Part shown: in pieces, positions 9,262-17,847 of the stretch
Position numbering within the stretch: the stretch's first letter is position 1
Layout: each line of letters starts with the position of its first letter
Assembly (NCBI RefSeq): GCF_002911695.1
Contig: NZ_PQBS01000040.1
Coordinates: 308,571-372,570 of the forward strand
Source of the DNA: Gracilimonas amylolytica
Lineage (GTDB): Bacteria; Bacteroidota; Rhodothermia; Balneolales; Balneolaceae
Length of the DNA: 64,000 nt
Reading direction: 5' to 3'
Translations under genes and position numbers: made by a program
The notes under the pieces: model-generated
Told to the model about the DNA's origin: nothing
Databases searched by the model: none
The model's input: the letters and a program-made list of their open reading frames with translations, nothing else

Positions 9262-10173
9262 ATGAAGAATTTAGATCATTGGTTCGTATGCTTAGATCTT
9301 TCTAAAATGGATGACATCCTGATCGGGTACACTAAATTCCTGACCTCTGTCATTCAGCCAAAAACCATTTCCTTTTTGCATGTCATTGAATCCGGCTCTG
9401 TAGCTGAAGAAATGGTGGAGCTTTTTCCTAACCTCAAGAATACGGATGATTTTGAGGATGTGATCCGTGGCGAGTTAAACAAAAAGATCGAAAAGGAATT
9501 TGACGATGATTCTGTTGAAACAAGGCTGATCCTTAAAAAGGGCCGACCTACCGATCAGATCATTGAAATGATGAAAACCATGGATCCCGACCTGTTGATG
9601 ATGGGTAAGAAGACCGGTTATGTAGGAGAGGGAGTGATCGCTCGCCGCATTGTGAAATATGTGCCGGCTTCCATACTCTTTGTGCCGGAAAACAGCCGAT
9701 ATGCCATGGATACGGTTCTGGCACCGGTTGATTTTTCTGAGCAATCTGCCAACGCCGTTTCCTTTTCCGAACAACTTGTGGAAAAAACCAAGGGTAAGGT
9801 CCGGGCTCAGCATATTTTCAAGTACCCTTCCCACTTCTTTCCCTATATGCCATCGGATGAAGAAAAGGAGAAGATCAGATCACATATTGAAGAGCAAAAA
9901 TCAGATTTCATTGAAGAATATGATATCTCTGATGAGGTCAATTTTACGCTAACTCTCCACAAAGAAGGCCGCCTGGCGGATGAGGTCTATGATGAAGCGG
10001 TTCGAAATCAGGCCGATCTCATTGTGGTGGGCGCCAAATCTACCAAGAAGATCACCAGTATCTTACGGGATGATTTTACCGATAAAATGACCTATTACTC
10101 TTTCGGAATACCTTTATTCATCGTCAAGAATAAGGAACGCCATCAGAAATTCCTGAAATCCTTGTTTGATTAG
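9262..10173 (+). CDS. Tandem universal stress protein (UspA x2)
   Basis: A 303-residue cytosolic protein made of two UspA-like halves (about 5-145 and 152-295). Each starts with a hydrophobic strand and ends with an ILFVPEN or LFIVKN-type strand. The phrases APVDFSEQSANAV and LIVVGAKSTKK match Usp blocks, but a full GxxGxxxxGS(X)V nucleotide motif is not clear in either half. An AGGAG site precedes the ATG. It sits directly behind the BCCT transporter; transporter-linked Usp proteins are common in halophiles and may modulate transport, which is inference. Confidence 0.85.
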   Translation: MKNLDHWFVCLDLSKMDDILIGYTKFLTSVIQPKTISFLHVIESGSVAEEMVELFPNLKNTDDFEDVIRGELNKKIEKEFDDDSVETRLILKKGRPTDQIIEMMKTMDPDLLMMGKKTGYVGEGVIARRIVKYVPASILFVPENSRYAMDTVLAPVDFSEQSANAVSFSEQLVEKTKGKVRAQHIFKYPSHFFPYMPSDEEKEKIRSHIEEQKSDFIEEYDISDEVNFTLTLHKEGRLADEVYDEAVRNQADLIVVGAKSTKKITSILRDDFTDKMTYYSFGIPLFIVKNKERHQKFLKSLFD

Positions 10174-10299
10174 AATAAGTAATTGGTTAGTAACTGCAGA
10201 ATTTTTCGGGAAAAGTTGGATCTTGGTTTTAAATCGTCATTATCCTGAGAAAATCGTATCTTCACACCGGAAAATTCAAACATACATTAATTTAATTTT

Positions 10300-10617
10300 A
10301 TGCAGTTTCTACCTTTATTTTTGATGGGTCAGCCCGGTGATGAAAGCGCCGGTATTATCAACCTTGTGTTTCTTGGCGCTATCTTCCTGGTTTTTTATTT
10401 CTTTATCATCCGACCGCAAAGCAAGCGTCAGAAAGAAATTCAGAAAATGGTTGAGGAAATGAAAAAGGGCGACAAGATCGTTACCTCTTCCGGGATCATC
10501 GGTATACTCGACAAGATCGAAGAGAACGAAGTATTGGTTGACGTTGACAGCGGCACCAAGATCCGCATGCTCAAATCAGCGATCACTGATGTAAACCCTA
10601 ATAAAAAAGATAAATAA
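10300..10617 (+). CDS. yajC: Preprotein translocase accessory subunit YajC
   Basis: A 105-residue protein with one N-terminal membrane segment (LVFLGAIFLVFYFFIIRP), the characteristic RPQSKRQKEIQKMVEEMKKGD stretch, and a C-terminal small beta domain (VTSSGIIGIL). YajC associates with SecDF and the Sec holotranslocon. It is followed 59 nt later by ribBA. No other sec gene is in the window. Confidence 0.95.
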   Translation: MQFLPLFLMGQPGDESAGIINLVFLGAIFLVFYFFIIRPQSKRQKEIQKMVEEMKKGDKIVTSSGIIGILDKIEENEVLVDVDSGTKIRMLKSAITDVNPNKKDK

Positions 10618-10676
10618 GTAAGTCCTTATTTTACCTTTTTCAGTTCGCCTTCATCAAGATTTAGATTTAGTTCGCT

Positions 10677-11867
10677 ATGAGTCAGGAGTTTACGTTTAAT
10701 ACCATCCCCGAAGCCATTGAAGACATCAAAAATGGCAAGATCGTCATTGTGGTGGATGATGAGGATCGGGAGAATGAAGGCGACTTTCTGATGGCCGCCG
10801 AAATGGTGACCAACGATGCCATTAACCTGATGGTGACCCACGGGCGTGGATTGGTTTGCGCCCCCATTACCAAAGAGAAAGCGGATAAGCTGAAACTGAA
10901 GCACATGGTTCAGGAAGGCGCAGATCCGGATGAGGCTAATTTCACCATCTCCATCGACCACAAGCGACTCACCACTACCGGGATCTCAGCTGCTGACCGT
11001 GCCAATACCATTCGTGAACTGGCCAGTGATGATTCCAAACCCGTTGACTTCCGGCGGCCCGGACACGTGTTCCCACTGCTGGCTGTAGAAGGCGGAGTAC
11101 TCCGTCGTGCCGGACATACGGAAGCCGCCATTGACCTGGCACGACTTGCCGGGTTGAAGCCCGTCGGTATCATTTGTGAGATCATGAAGGAAGATGGGGA
11201 AATGGCCCGCGTGCCTGAACTCATCAAGATGGCAAAAGAGTTTGAGATGAAGATCATTACCATCAAGGATCTCATTGCTTACAGAAATGAAAATGAGACC
11301 CTGGTTCATGAGGTAATGGACGTGAATCTGCCAACCATGTACGGCGATTTCAGCCTGCGAGCCTTCAAGGAAAAACTCACCGGCGATATTCACCTTGCCC
11401 TAACCAAAGGAACCTGGAGTAAAGAAGAACCGGTGCTGACCCGGGTTCATTCTTCTGATCTGATCGGGGATATTTTTGGAGCCCGAAACAAAGATACGAG
11501 TGAGCAACTCCACCAGGCGATGTTGCAGGTGGAACGTGAAGGTCAGGGCGTGGTGCTTTACATGAACCGCAATCAGCGGGGTTCAGTGTTGGTCAATCAA
11601 CTTAAAACCCTGAAAGCCCTTCAAAAAGGCAAGCTTGAGAGTAATGAGGAAGACATCTCACCACGTGGAGATGCCAGAGATTACGGGGTTGGAGCTCAGA
11701 TCCTCCGCTCATTAGGTATTCGTAAACTGCGACTCATGACCAACAATCCCGTAAAACGCATCGGTATTAAAAGCTTTGGCTTAGAGATCGTGGATCAGGT
11801 CCCGATCAGCCCTAATTTTGACTTTTCAGCACAAAAGTATCCTATAGAGGGTGAAAAGAATAGTTAG
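10677..11867 (+). CDS. ribBA: RibBA-type protein: DHBP synthase with degenerate GTP cyclohydrolase II domain
   Basis: A 396-residue protein. Residues 1 to about 205 are 3,4-dihydroxy-2-butanone-4-phosphate synthase, with an intact DDEDRENEGD motif and THGRGLVC. This half turns ribulose 5-phosphate into the four-carbon unit of riboflavin. Residues about 210-396 have the GTP cyclohydrolase II fold (GDIFGAR, RDYGVGAQIL, LMTNNPVK). The three zinc-binding Cys of active enzymes (E. coli RibA C54, C65, C67) align with Asp261, Lys272 and Thr274. The cyclohydrolase activity is therefore probably lost and the gene may act only as RibB. ribD and ribE lie 33 kb away in this window. Confidence 0.9.
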   Translation: MSQEFTFNTIPEAIEDIKNGKIVIVVDDEDRENEGDFLMAAEMVTNDAINLMVTHGRGLVCAPITKEKADKLKLKHMVQEGADPDEANFTISIDHKRLTTTGISAADRANTIRELASDDSKPVDFRRPGHVFPLLAVEGGVLRRAGHTEAAIDLARLAGLKPVGIICEIMKEDGEMARVPELIKMAKEFEMKIITIKDLIAYRNENETLVHEVMDVNLPTMYGDFSLRAFKEKLTGDIHLALTKGTWSKEEPVLTRVHSSDLIGDIFGARNKDTSEQLHQAMLQVEREGQGVVLYMNRNQRGSVLVNQLKTLKALQKGKLESNEEDISPRGDARDYGVGAQILRSLGIRKLRLMTNNPVKRIGIKSFGLEIVDQVPISPNFDFSAQKYPIEGEKNS

Positions 11868-11892
11868 ATCCTCACACTCACTTTAACCCTCG

Positions 11893-11913
11893 TTGCGGTG
11901 CTCCGCTCCGCAA
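11893..11913. repeat. Intergenic palindrome after ribBA
   Basis: TTGCGG and CCGCAA form a 6-bp stem around a GC-rich 9-base loop. It lies 26 nt after the ribBA stop and has no T run. It sits in a 244-nt gap with other palindromic pieces, for example GAGGC-AGA-GCCTC at 12007-12019. Confidence 0.45.
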
Positions 11914-12026
11914 TGTCCTTGTGATGCTTCGCCTCCAACTTTACAATAGGCGTAATTCTTTGATTGAATAAAGGTAGACGAGAGAACTTTATAATTGTAC
12001 GGGTATGAGGCAGAGCCTCGAGATAG

Positions 12027-12051
12027 CGTTCCGCAGCACAGCGGAGGAACG
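12027..12051. repeat. Intergenic palindrome with GGAACGAGTAT tail
   Basis: CGTTCC (12027-12032) pairs with GGAACG (12046-12051) around GCAGCACAGCGGA, which can itself pair CCGC with GCGG. The right edge reads GGAACGAGTAT. The same eleven bases end the hairpin pair near 63103, so the two sites may belong to one repeat family. Confidence 0.4.
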
Positions 12052-12111
12052 AGTATTAAGTGACGGAGCGGCGTAATGAGTACTAAAGAGATCAGATTAC
12101 CTATCCATCAT

Positions 12112-12717
12112 TCACTTATCCCCGGAAACATCCTGAGATAACTGACCACCTTCCAATCCGATATCAGCCTCGGATTCAACTCCTGTAGCCACACCATCCC
12201 CCTCGTTATTGATAAGAAACCGCTTGTTGAACAGGATCAGCAGAATAATGGAAACAGAAATAGCAATGTCAGCTACATTGAATATGTAGGGAAATACGGT
12301 GAAATCACCGATCTGAAGAGAGAAGTAAATAAAATCCACCACGTGACCATCAAGCACGCCGCCGTAATCCATAATGAGTGCCATAAATAAACGGTCGGCG
12401 ATGTTACCAAAGGCCCCGCCAATGATCAGCCCCATACACACCAGATACCCAATACCGGCCTGCCCTATATTTTTCAGGATGTAGATCAGGATCCCGGTCA
12501 CAGCCAGAATAGCCACCATACTGACTACCGGAGTCGACAGAAAATCGATCCCCAACGCCATCCCGGGGTTCTTAGTGAAATAGAATTGTAACCAGCCTTC
12601 GATCAGAACTTTATTCTGAAGTTCAGGGGTGGTTCGTATCAGCCATTTCGTAAACTGATCGATCCCAAGCACAAAAATGGCCGGTACAATAAGAGCGGTT
12701 AATTTTTGTCGGTTCAA
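12112..12717 (-). CDS. lspA: Lipoprotein signal peptidase (signal peptidase II)
   Basis: A 201-residue inner-membrane aspartyl protease with four hydrophobic segments. The two catalytic-Asp blocks are visible: GNIADR and FNVADIAIS. It cleaves signal peptides of diacylglyceryl-modified prolipoproteins such as those encoded in this window. It is longer than the usual 160-170 residues because of an acidic, Gly-rich C-terminal tail of about 35 residues. It is the last gene of the ileS / DksA-like / lspA operon, an arrangement common in this group, with an 11-nt gap to the gene before. Confidence 0.95.
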   Translation of the reverse strand: MNRQKLTALIVPAIFVLGIDQFTKWLIRTTPELQNKVLIEGWLQFYFTKNPGMALGIDFLSTPVVSMVAILAVTGILIYILKNIGQAGIGYLVCMGLIIGGAFGNIADRLFMALIMDYGGVLDGHVVDFIYFSLQIGDFTVFPYIFNVADIAISVSIILLILFNKRFLINNEGDGVATGVESEADIGLEGGQLSQDVSGDK

Positions 12718-12728
12718 ACCGGGCGTGC

Positions 12729-13130
12729 CTATCTGCGTTTAAGTTTGGCGTCGATACTCAACTGAGTATGCGGAACCGCTTCAAGACGTCCTTTGGAGAT
12801 CTTTTTACCGGTTACTTTACACACACCGTAGGTTTTGTTATCAATCCTTTTCAGGGCATCGTCCAGGTACTTGATGAACTTCTTGGTGCGGTTAAAGAGC
12901 ATGTAGGTTTTTTCACGCTCCTGAGCATCGGTGCCTGCATCAGCCATGTGATATGAGTAGGCCGATTCATCCGAAGCGTTTTCCATACTCTCGCGCAGCG
13001 TGCGTTGCAAAGCGTTTAATTCTTCCTCTGCATCTTCCATTTTCTTGATAATGATACCGCGAAAATATTCCAGCTCTTCATCGCTGTACGGAGATACTCT
13101 TTCGTCGTTTTTAGATTCGTTTGTAGCCAT
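12729..13130 (-). CDS. DksA/TraR family protein with degenerate zinc finger
   Basis: A 133-residue protein with a charged helical coiled-coil region (about 18-85) and a C-terminal DksA-type zinc-finger region containing YGVCKVTGKKI, GRLEAVP and QLSIDAK. Family members bind the RNA polymerase secondary channel. Of the four canonical Cys, only the first is present; the others align with Thr, Ser and Ala, so zinc binding is unlikely. It lies between ileS and lspA with gaps of 10 and 11 nt. The start ATG at 13130 has no competing upstream start. Confidence 0.85.
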   Translation of the reverse strand: MATNESKNDERVSPYSDEELEYFRGIIIKKMEDAEEELNALQRTLRESMENASDESAYSYHMADAGTDAQEREKTYMLFNRTKKFIKYLDDALKRIDNKTYGVCKVTGKKISKGRLEAVPHTQLSIDAKLKRR

Positions 13131-13140
13131 AGCTGCTTAG

Positions 13141-16100
13141 TTATGAATTAATATTTCTTCGGATGGAGATGGTGCACTCTTCCTCTCCGATATCCCAGGT
13201 TTTGGTAAAATCTGAGACTTCCAGTTCTTTAATTTGAATTTCCTCAGCCAGTGTCTCCTTCTTAATATAATCACTCATAGACACAACGGCTTCCTTAATC
13301 GTATCAGATCCTGTAAATCCGATAGCAATACGGTCGGTTACCTCAAAGTTTGCTTCTTTTCGCATATTCTGAACACGATTCACAAACTCACGGGCAATTC
13401 CTTCCTGCTTAAGTTCTTCACTCAGTGCGGTATCAACGGCCACACTCAGACCTCGTTCCGTTTCAACGGTCCAACCCTCAAGTCCGGTTCGGATGATCTC
13501 AAGCCCTTCCGAATCAATACGGATGGTCTCATCGTCGATCTCCAGGTCGATCCAGCCATTCTTCTCGAATTCCGTGATCTCTTCTGTGGTCAATTGATTG
13601 ACACGGGCCGCCACGGCTTTCATCTTAGGACCAAGACGTTTACCCAATACCGGGTAATTTGGTTTCGCTGATTTTTCTACAATTCCGGAATCATCATCCA
13701 CAAACTGAATGTCTTTCACATTCACTTCTTCAAGAATGATATCCCGAACAGATTCTATGGCCTGACGTTCACTTTCATCCTTGATCGGCAGAATGATGCG
13801 GCCCAAAGGCTGACGTACATTCATCTCGATCTGATTACGTACACGCAATACAATATAGGAGATGAGCCTTGCCATATCCATCTTGTGCTCAAGTGCCTTG
13901 TTGATGGCCGTTTCTTCCACGGTCGGGAAAAATGCGAGGTGAACCGATTCCTCGTCCTGCCCGGTCACTTCATTCAGTTTCTGATACAGCCATTCTCCCA
14001 TAAACGGAGCGATCGGGCTGACCAATTTACTGAGGTTCAGCAAGCATTCATACAAGGTCTGATAGGCGGCCGTTTTATCCAGCGTACTGCCTTCTTTCCA
14101 GAAACGACGGCGATTACGGCGTACGTACCAGTTACTGAGTTCCTCTACAAAGTTCTCCAGTTCACGGGCCGCTTTGGTTGGTTCATAATCCTCAAGATAT
14201 TCTTCAACCAGTTTAACGGTAGTGTTCAAACGTGATATCACCCACTTGTCAATTTCAGGTCGATCCGCAATTGGGATAGCCGTTCCGGAAAAGGTGAACT
14301 CATCGATATTCGCATACATCGCGAAGAATGAATACGTATTGACGATGGTATTGAAGAATTTACGCTGTACCTCTTTGAGTCCGTCATGACTAAACTTGAG
14401 GTTTTCCCATGGTGAGGAATTACTCATCATGTACCAGCGAACGGTATCGGCACCAAATTCCTGAATCACTTCAAACGGATCCACGGAGTTGCCTTTCGAC
14501 TTACTCATTTTCTCGCCGTTCTCATCCAGAACCAATCCGTTGGAAACGACATTTTTGTAGGCTTCCTCATTGAACAACATGGTGCCCAAAGCGTGCAGGG
14601 TATAGAACCAGCCACGGGTTTGGTCTACGCCTTCCGCAATAAAATCTGCAGGGTAGTTCACCTGAAAATCGTGGTCATTATCAAACGGGTAATGCCATTG
14701 AGCAAACGGCATGGCGCCGGAATCGAACCAAACATCCAGCAGATCCGGGATCCTGCGCATCGTTCCACCATCCGGGGCTTCCCAGGTAATATCATCAATG
14801 TAAGGACGGTGCAGATCGATGTCCGCATCTTCATCCAGGCCGGCTTTTTCTTTCAGCTTGGCAATACTCCCGATACACTCAATGTATTCCGGGTCTTTAT
14901 CACTCACCCAGATCGGGATCGGGGTTCCCCAATATCGTTGTCGGGAAACTGCCCAGTCCACATTGTTTTCCAGCCAGGTTCCAAATCGACCGGTTCCTGT
15001 ACTTTCCGGCTTCCAGTTGATCTTTTTATTGAGTTCCACCATGCGATCTTTCACCTTAGTGGTCTCAATGAACCAGGATTCCACCGGGTACGACATCAAT
15101 GGCGTGCCTTTTCTCCAGTCAAATGGATAGTTGTGAACCATGGTTTCATGCTTATACATCAAACCTTTGTCTTTAATAGCTCGTGCAATTTCCTTATCAG
15201 CTTCCTTGAACCACTGACCCTTAAATTCCGGAGCCAGCTCGGTAAACTTACCATCCCGGTCAATAGGATTGAACATCGGGATATTCGCTTTCTGACAGCT
15301 ATCGTAGTCATCGGCACCAAAAGCAGGGGCCGTGTGCACTACACCGGTTCCATCTTCGGTGGTCACGTAATCAGCGGGAATTACCCTCCAGGCTTCATGC
15401 TTCTCATATTCATCAAAGGCAAAATCAAAGACCGGCTGATAGGTCTTCCCGATCAAAGCCGTACCCTTGAATTCATCCTGAATGATGTAATCCTCACCAA
15501 GAACTTCTTCCACACAATCTTTGGCCATAATGTAGGTCTCATCAAAATGCCCCACTTTCACATAATCCAGATTTGGATTAACGGCCAGGGCCATGTTTGA
15601 AACGATGGTCCATGGAGTGGTTGTCCAGGCCAGGTAGTAAACATCATCGGCTTCATCAGATCTGAACTTCACATAAATGGAAGGATCCTGAGTTTCCTTA
15701 TAGCCAAGGCTTACCTCATGCGAGGATAATACCGTACCGCTACCAGGTGAATACCACTGGATCTTATATCCTTTATATACGAGTCCTTTTTTGTACAATT
15801 TGTTGAATGCCCACCAAACTGACTCTATATAATTATTTTCAAAAGTCACGTAAGGGTCATCCTGATCTACCCAATAGCCCATTCTTGAGGTCAGGTCATC
15901 CCAAAGATCTTTATACTTCAGTACACTTTTGCGGCACTCAGCATTGTATTTATCAATTCCGTATTCCTCGACCTGAGCTCTTCCCTCAAGTCCCAATGCC
16001 TTTTCAACTTCGATCTCTACCGGAAGTCCGTGCGTATCCCATCCGGCTTTACGTTCTACACGAAACCCTTTGAGGGTTTTATATCGGCAGAACATGTCTT

Positions 16101-16299
16101 TGACCGTTCTTGCCATAACGTGGTGGATACCCGGTTTTCCATTTGCAGTGGGTGGACCTTCATAAAAGGTAAAAGGTATACCATCCTCACGGGTCTTCAC
16201 ACTTTTGTTAAAGATCTTGTGTTCCTTCCACCAATTCAGAATTTCAACTTCTGATTTAGGGAAGCTTAGTTGTTTAACTTCTTTGAATTTTTTTGCCAT
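13141..16299 (-). CDS. ileS: Isoleucyl-tRNA synthetase, eukaryote-like type 2 with GXHH signature
   Basis: A 1052-residue class I synthetase that charges tRNA-Ile. It has the N-terminal FYEGPPTANGKPG block, the editing domain, KMSKSKGNS, and a long C-terminal anticodon-binding region. The length and sequence style are those of IleRS type 2, not the roughly 940-residue bacterial type 1. The first signature motif, normally HXGH, reads Gly57-Ile58-His59-His60. Such swapped GXHH enzymes are known among type 2 IleRS and are associated with very high mupirocin resistance; resistance here is inference. It is the first gene of the ileS / DksA-like / lspA operon. Confidence 0.97.
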   Translation of the reverse strand: MAKKFKEVKQLSFPKSEVEILNWWKEHKIFNKSVKTREDGIPFTFYEGPPTANGKPGIHHVMARTVKDMFCRYKTLKGFRVERKAGWDTHGLPVEIEVEKALGLEGRAQVEEYGIDKYNAECRKSVLKYKDLWDDLTSRMGYWVDQDDPYVTFENNYIESVWWAFNKLYKKGLVYKGYKIQWYSPGSGTVLSSHEVSLGYKETQDPSIYVKFRSDEADDVYYLAWTTTPWTIVSNMALAVNPNLDYVKVGHFDETYIMAKDCVEEVLGEDYIIQDEFKGTALIGKTYQPVFDFAFDEYEKHEAWRVIPADYVTTEDGTGVVHTAPAFGADDYDSCQKANIPMFNPIDRDGKFTELAPEFKGQWFKEADKEIARAIKDKGLMYKHETMVHNYPFDWRKGTPLMSYPVESWFIETTKVKDRMVELNKKINWKPESTGTGRFGTWLENNVDWAVSRQRYWGTPIPIWVSDKDPEYIECIGSIAKLKEKAGLDEDADIDLHRPYIDDITWEAPDGGTMRRIPDLLDVWFDSGAMPFAQWHYPFDNDHDFQVNYPADFIAEGVDQTRGWFYTLHALGTMLFNEEAYKNVVSNGLVLDENGEKMSKSKGNSVDPFEVIQEFGADTVRWYMMSNSSPWENLKFSHDGLKEVQRKFFNTIVNTYSFFAMYANIDEFTFSGTAIPIADRPEIDKWVISRLNTTVKLVEEYLEDYEPTKAARELENFVEELSNWYVRRNRRRFWKEGSTLDKTAAYQTLYECLLNLSKLVSPIAPFMGEWLYQKLNEVTGQDEESVHLAFFPTVEETAINKALEHKMDMARLISYIVLRVRNQIEMNVRQPLGRIILPIKDESERQAIESVRDIILEEVNVKDIQFVDDDSGIVEKSAKPNYPVLGKRLGPKMKAVAARVNQLTTEEITEFEKNGWIDLEIDDETIRIDSEGLEIIRTGLEGWTVETERGLSVAVDTALSEELKQEGIAREFVNRVQNMRKEANFEVTDRIAIGFTGSDTIKEAVVSMSDYIKKETLAEEIQIKELEVSDFTKTWDIGEEECTISIRRNINS

Positions 16300-16333
16300 A
16301 AAAAACTTTATTCAGGCGAATCATTTTAAGCCT

Positions 16334-16341
16334 CAAATATA
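16334..16341 (-). promoter_or_regulatory. Candidate -7 element of the ileS operon promoter
   Basis: On the minus strand the bases read TATATTTG, an exact match to the Bacteroidota -7 consensus TAnnTTTG, 34 nt before the ileS ATG. I see no good TTTG at the expected -33 distance, so this is only half of a consensus promoter. Confidence 0.35.
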
Positions 16342-16488
16342 CAAAATATGATTGAAAAGCTTGTAGTTACTTCCATGAAAAAAATCCGGAACTCATCTAA
16401 ACGCAGATTCCCTTATTAAATATGACTGCTAATTTTATAACCCTTAAGTTTTGAGCACTATTCAAAAACAACCCAATTTTTATAAATA

Positions 16489-16989
16489 ATGAGACCAATC
16501 ACCCAAGAAGATCCCTATAAACTTGTGTTTGTTTGCCTGGGCAATATCTGCAGAAGCCCGACCGCTGAGGGCATATTTATACATAAAGTAAAAGAGGAAG
16601 GCTACGAGAATTATTTCTACATCGACTCAGCCGGAACAGCAGCCTATCATGTAGGGGAATCTGCGAATAGTAAAAGTCAGGCTACGGCCAATAAATATGG
16701 CATTCACCTGCCTTCAAAAGCACGGAAATTTGAGTACGCCGACCTCGAAGAATTTGACCTCATCCTGGCCATGGATTCTGAAAACTATCGTAACATTCTT
16801 AACCTTGATACTAAAGGTAAATATGAGGATAAAGTAAAAATGATGAGAGAATTCGATCCCCACCCGGATATGAAGGATGTACCTGATCCCTATTATGGTG
16901 GCATGGATGGATTTGAGAATGTGTTTAGGGTACTGGAAAGAAGTTCAGAACAACTGCTTAGCGAACTCATTGAATACATTGAGGACTGA
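16489..16989 (+). CDS. Low-molecular-weight protein tyrosine phosphatase family protein
   Basis: A 166-residue protein with the phosphatase P-loop near the N terminus, VCLGNICRSP (C-x5-R), and the general-acid loop PDPYYGG near residue 130. It is cytosolic. The next gene, 3 nt away, encodes a fructosamine-kinase homologue. In several bacteria such linked phosphatases dephosphorylate ribulosamine 5-phosphate or protein-bound ribulosamine 5-phosphate rather than phosphotyrosine. The pairing therefore points to protein deglycation or sugar-amine repair, by family knowledge and inference. Confidence 0.92.
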   Translation: MRPITQEDPYKLVFVCLGNICRSPTAEGIFIHKVKEEGYENYFYIDSAGTAAYHVGESANSKSQATANKYGIHLPSKARKFEYADLEEFDLILAMDSENYRNILNLDTKGKYEDKVKMMREFDPHPDMKDVPDPYYGGMDGFENVFRVLERSSEQLLSELIEYIED

Positions 16990-16992
16990 GCC

Positions 16993-17847
16993 GTGTTACC
17001 TGAATCCATTGCTAATGACATTCGGTTTTTTTTTAATTCGGATATCCTTGATTTCTCAAGGGTTCATGGGGGAGATATCAACCAGGGCGGGAAATTCCGA
17101 TCAGGCCATGGAGATACCTATTTCATAAAATGGAACCTTTCAGCCAATCCCTCCATGTTTGCTAAAGAAGCAAAAGGATTGAAGCTACTTTTTGAAGCCA
17201 ACACTGACCTTCGTATTCCTAAAGTTTTGAGATCAACAGAACATTACCTTGTTCTTGAATGGATACAGCAAGGTTCCAAAAACGACCAATCAGATCATGA
17301 TTTTGGCAGGCAGTTAGCCCTTTTACATAAACACACGACTGAATTCTTTGGGCTTGACCATGATAACTTCATTGGCCGGCTGCCTCAATCCAACTCAAGG
17401 CACTCTAACTGGGCAGATTTCTTCGCCATTGAGCGCATAGAGCCTCAGATCCAAATGGCCATTGAAAGTGGCAAGATCGACCGGTCACTTTTTAGAACAG
17501 TTCAAAAACTGTATGCAAAACTAGGTCACATTTTCCCCACCGAAAAACCGGCTCTATTACATGGAGATCTCTGGAGTGGAAACTACCTGTTTGACGAGAA
17601 TGGAAACGCCTCGATCTATGATCCCGCAGTTTATTACGGTCACAGAGAAATGGATCTAAGCATGACGCGTTTATTTGGCGGATTTTCAGCTGACTTTTAC
17701 AAAGGTTACAGTGACGAATATCCTCTGGAAGATGGATTTGAAGACCGAATTAAGCTTTGTAATCTATATCCCGTTCTTGTTCATGCCAATTTGTTTGGCG
17801 GGAGTTATGCCCGTCAGGCCGAACAAATAATCCGACATTATGCCTAA
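16993..17847 (+). CDS. Fructosamine/ribulosamine-3-kinase family protein
   Basis: A 284-residue aminoglycoside-phosphotransferase-fold kinase that starts with GTG, 3 nt after the phosphatase stop. The catalytic loop HGDLWSGNYLFD (about 190-200) and the metal-binding segment DPAVYYGHREMDLSM are both intact. Bacterial homologues phosphorylate ribulosamines and erythrulosamines on glycated proteins at the 3-OH, making the adduct unstable. It overlaps the next gene by 8 nt, so the three genes are translationally coupled. Confidence 0.92.
   Translation: MLPESIANDIRFFFNSDILDFSRVHGGDINQGGKFRSGHGDTYFIKWNLSANPSMFAKEAKGLKLLFEANTDLRIPKVLRSTEHYLVLEWIQQGSKNDQSDHDFGRQLALLHKHTTEFFGLDHDNFIGRLPQSNSRHSNWADFFAIERIEPQIQMAIESGKIDRSLFRTVQKLYAKLGHIFPTEKPALLHGDLWSGNYLFDENGNASIYDPAVYYGHREMDLSMTRLFGGFSADFYKGYSDEYPLEDGFEDRIKLCNLYPVLVHANLFGGSYARQAEQIIRHYA

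Noticed and set aside
10626-11393. Overlapping minus-strand open frames opposite ribBA
   Set aside because: Three such frames cover the DHBP synthase half, which is clearly coding on the plus strand. None has a ribosome site or recognisable domain.
14593-15600. A 335-codon open frame on the plus strand
   Set aside because: It lies wholly opposite ileS, which has clear family motifs throughout. Its predicted protein is low in plausible structure and matches no family; it is a shadow of the codon use of ileS.
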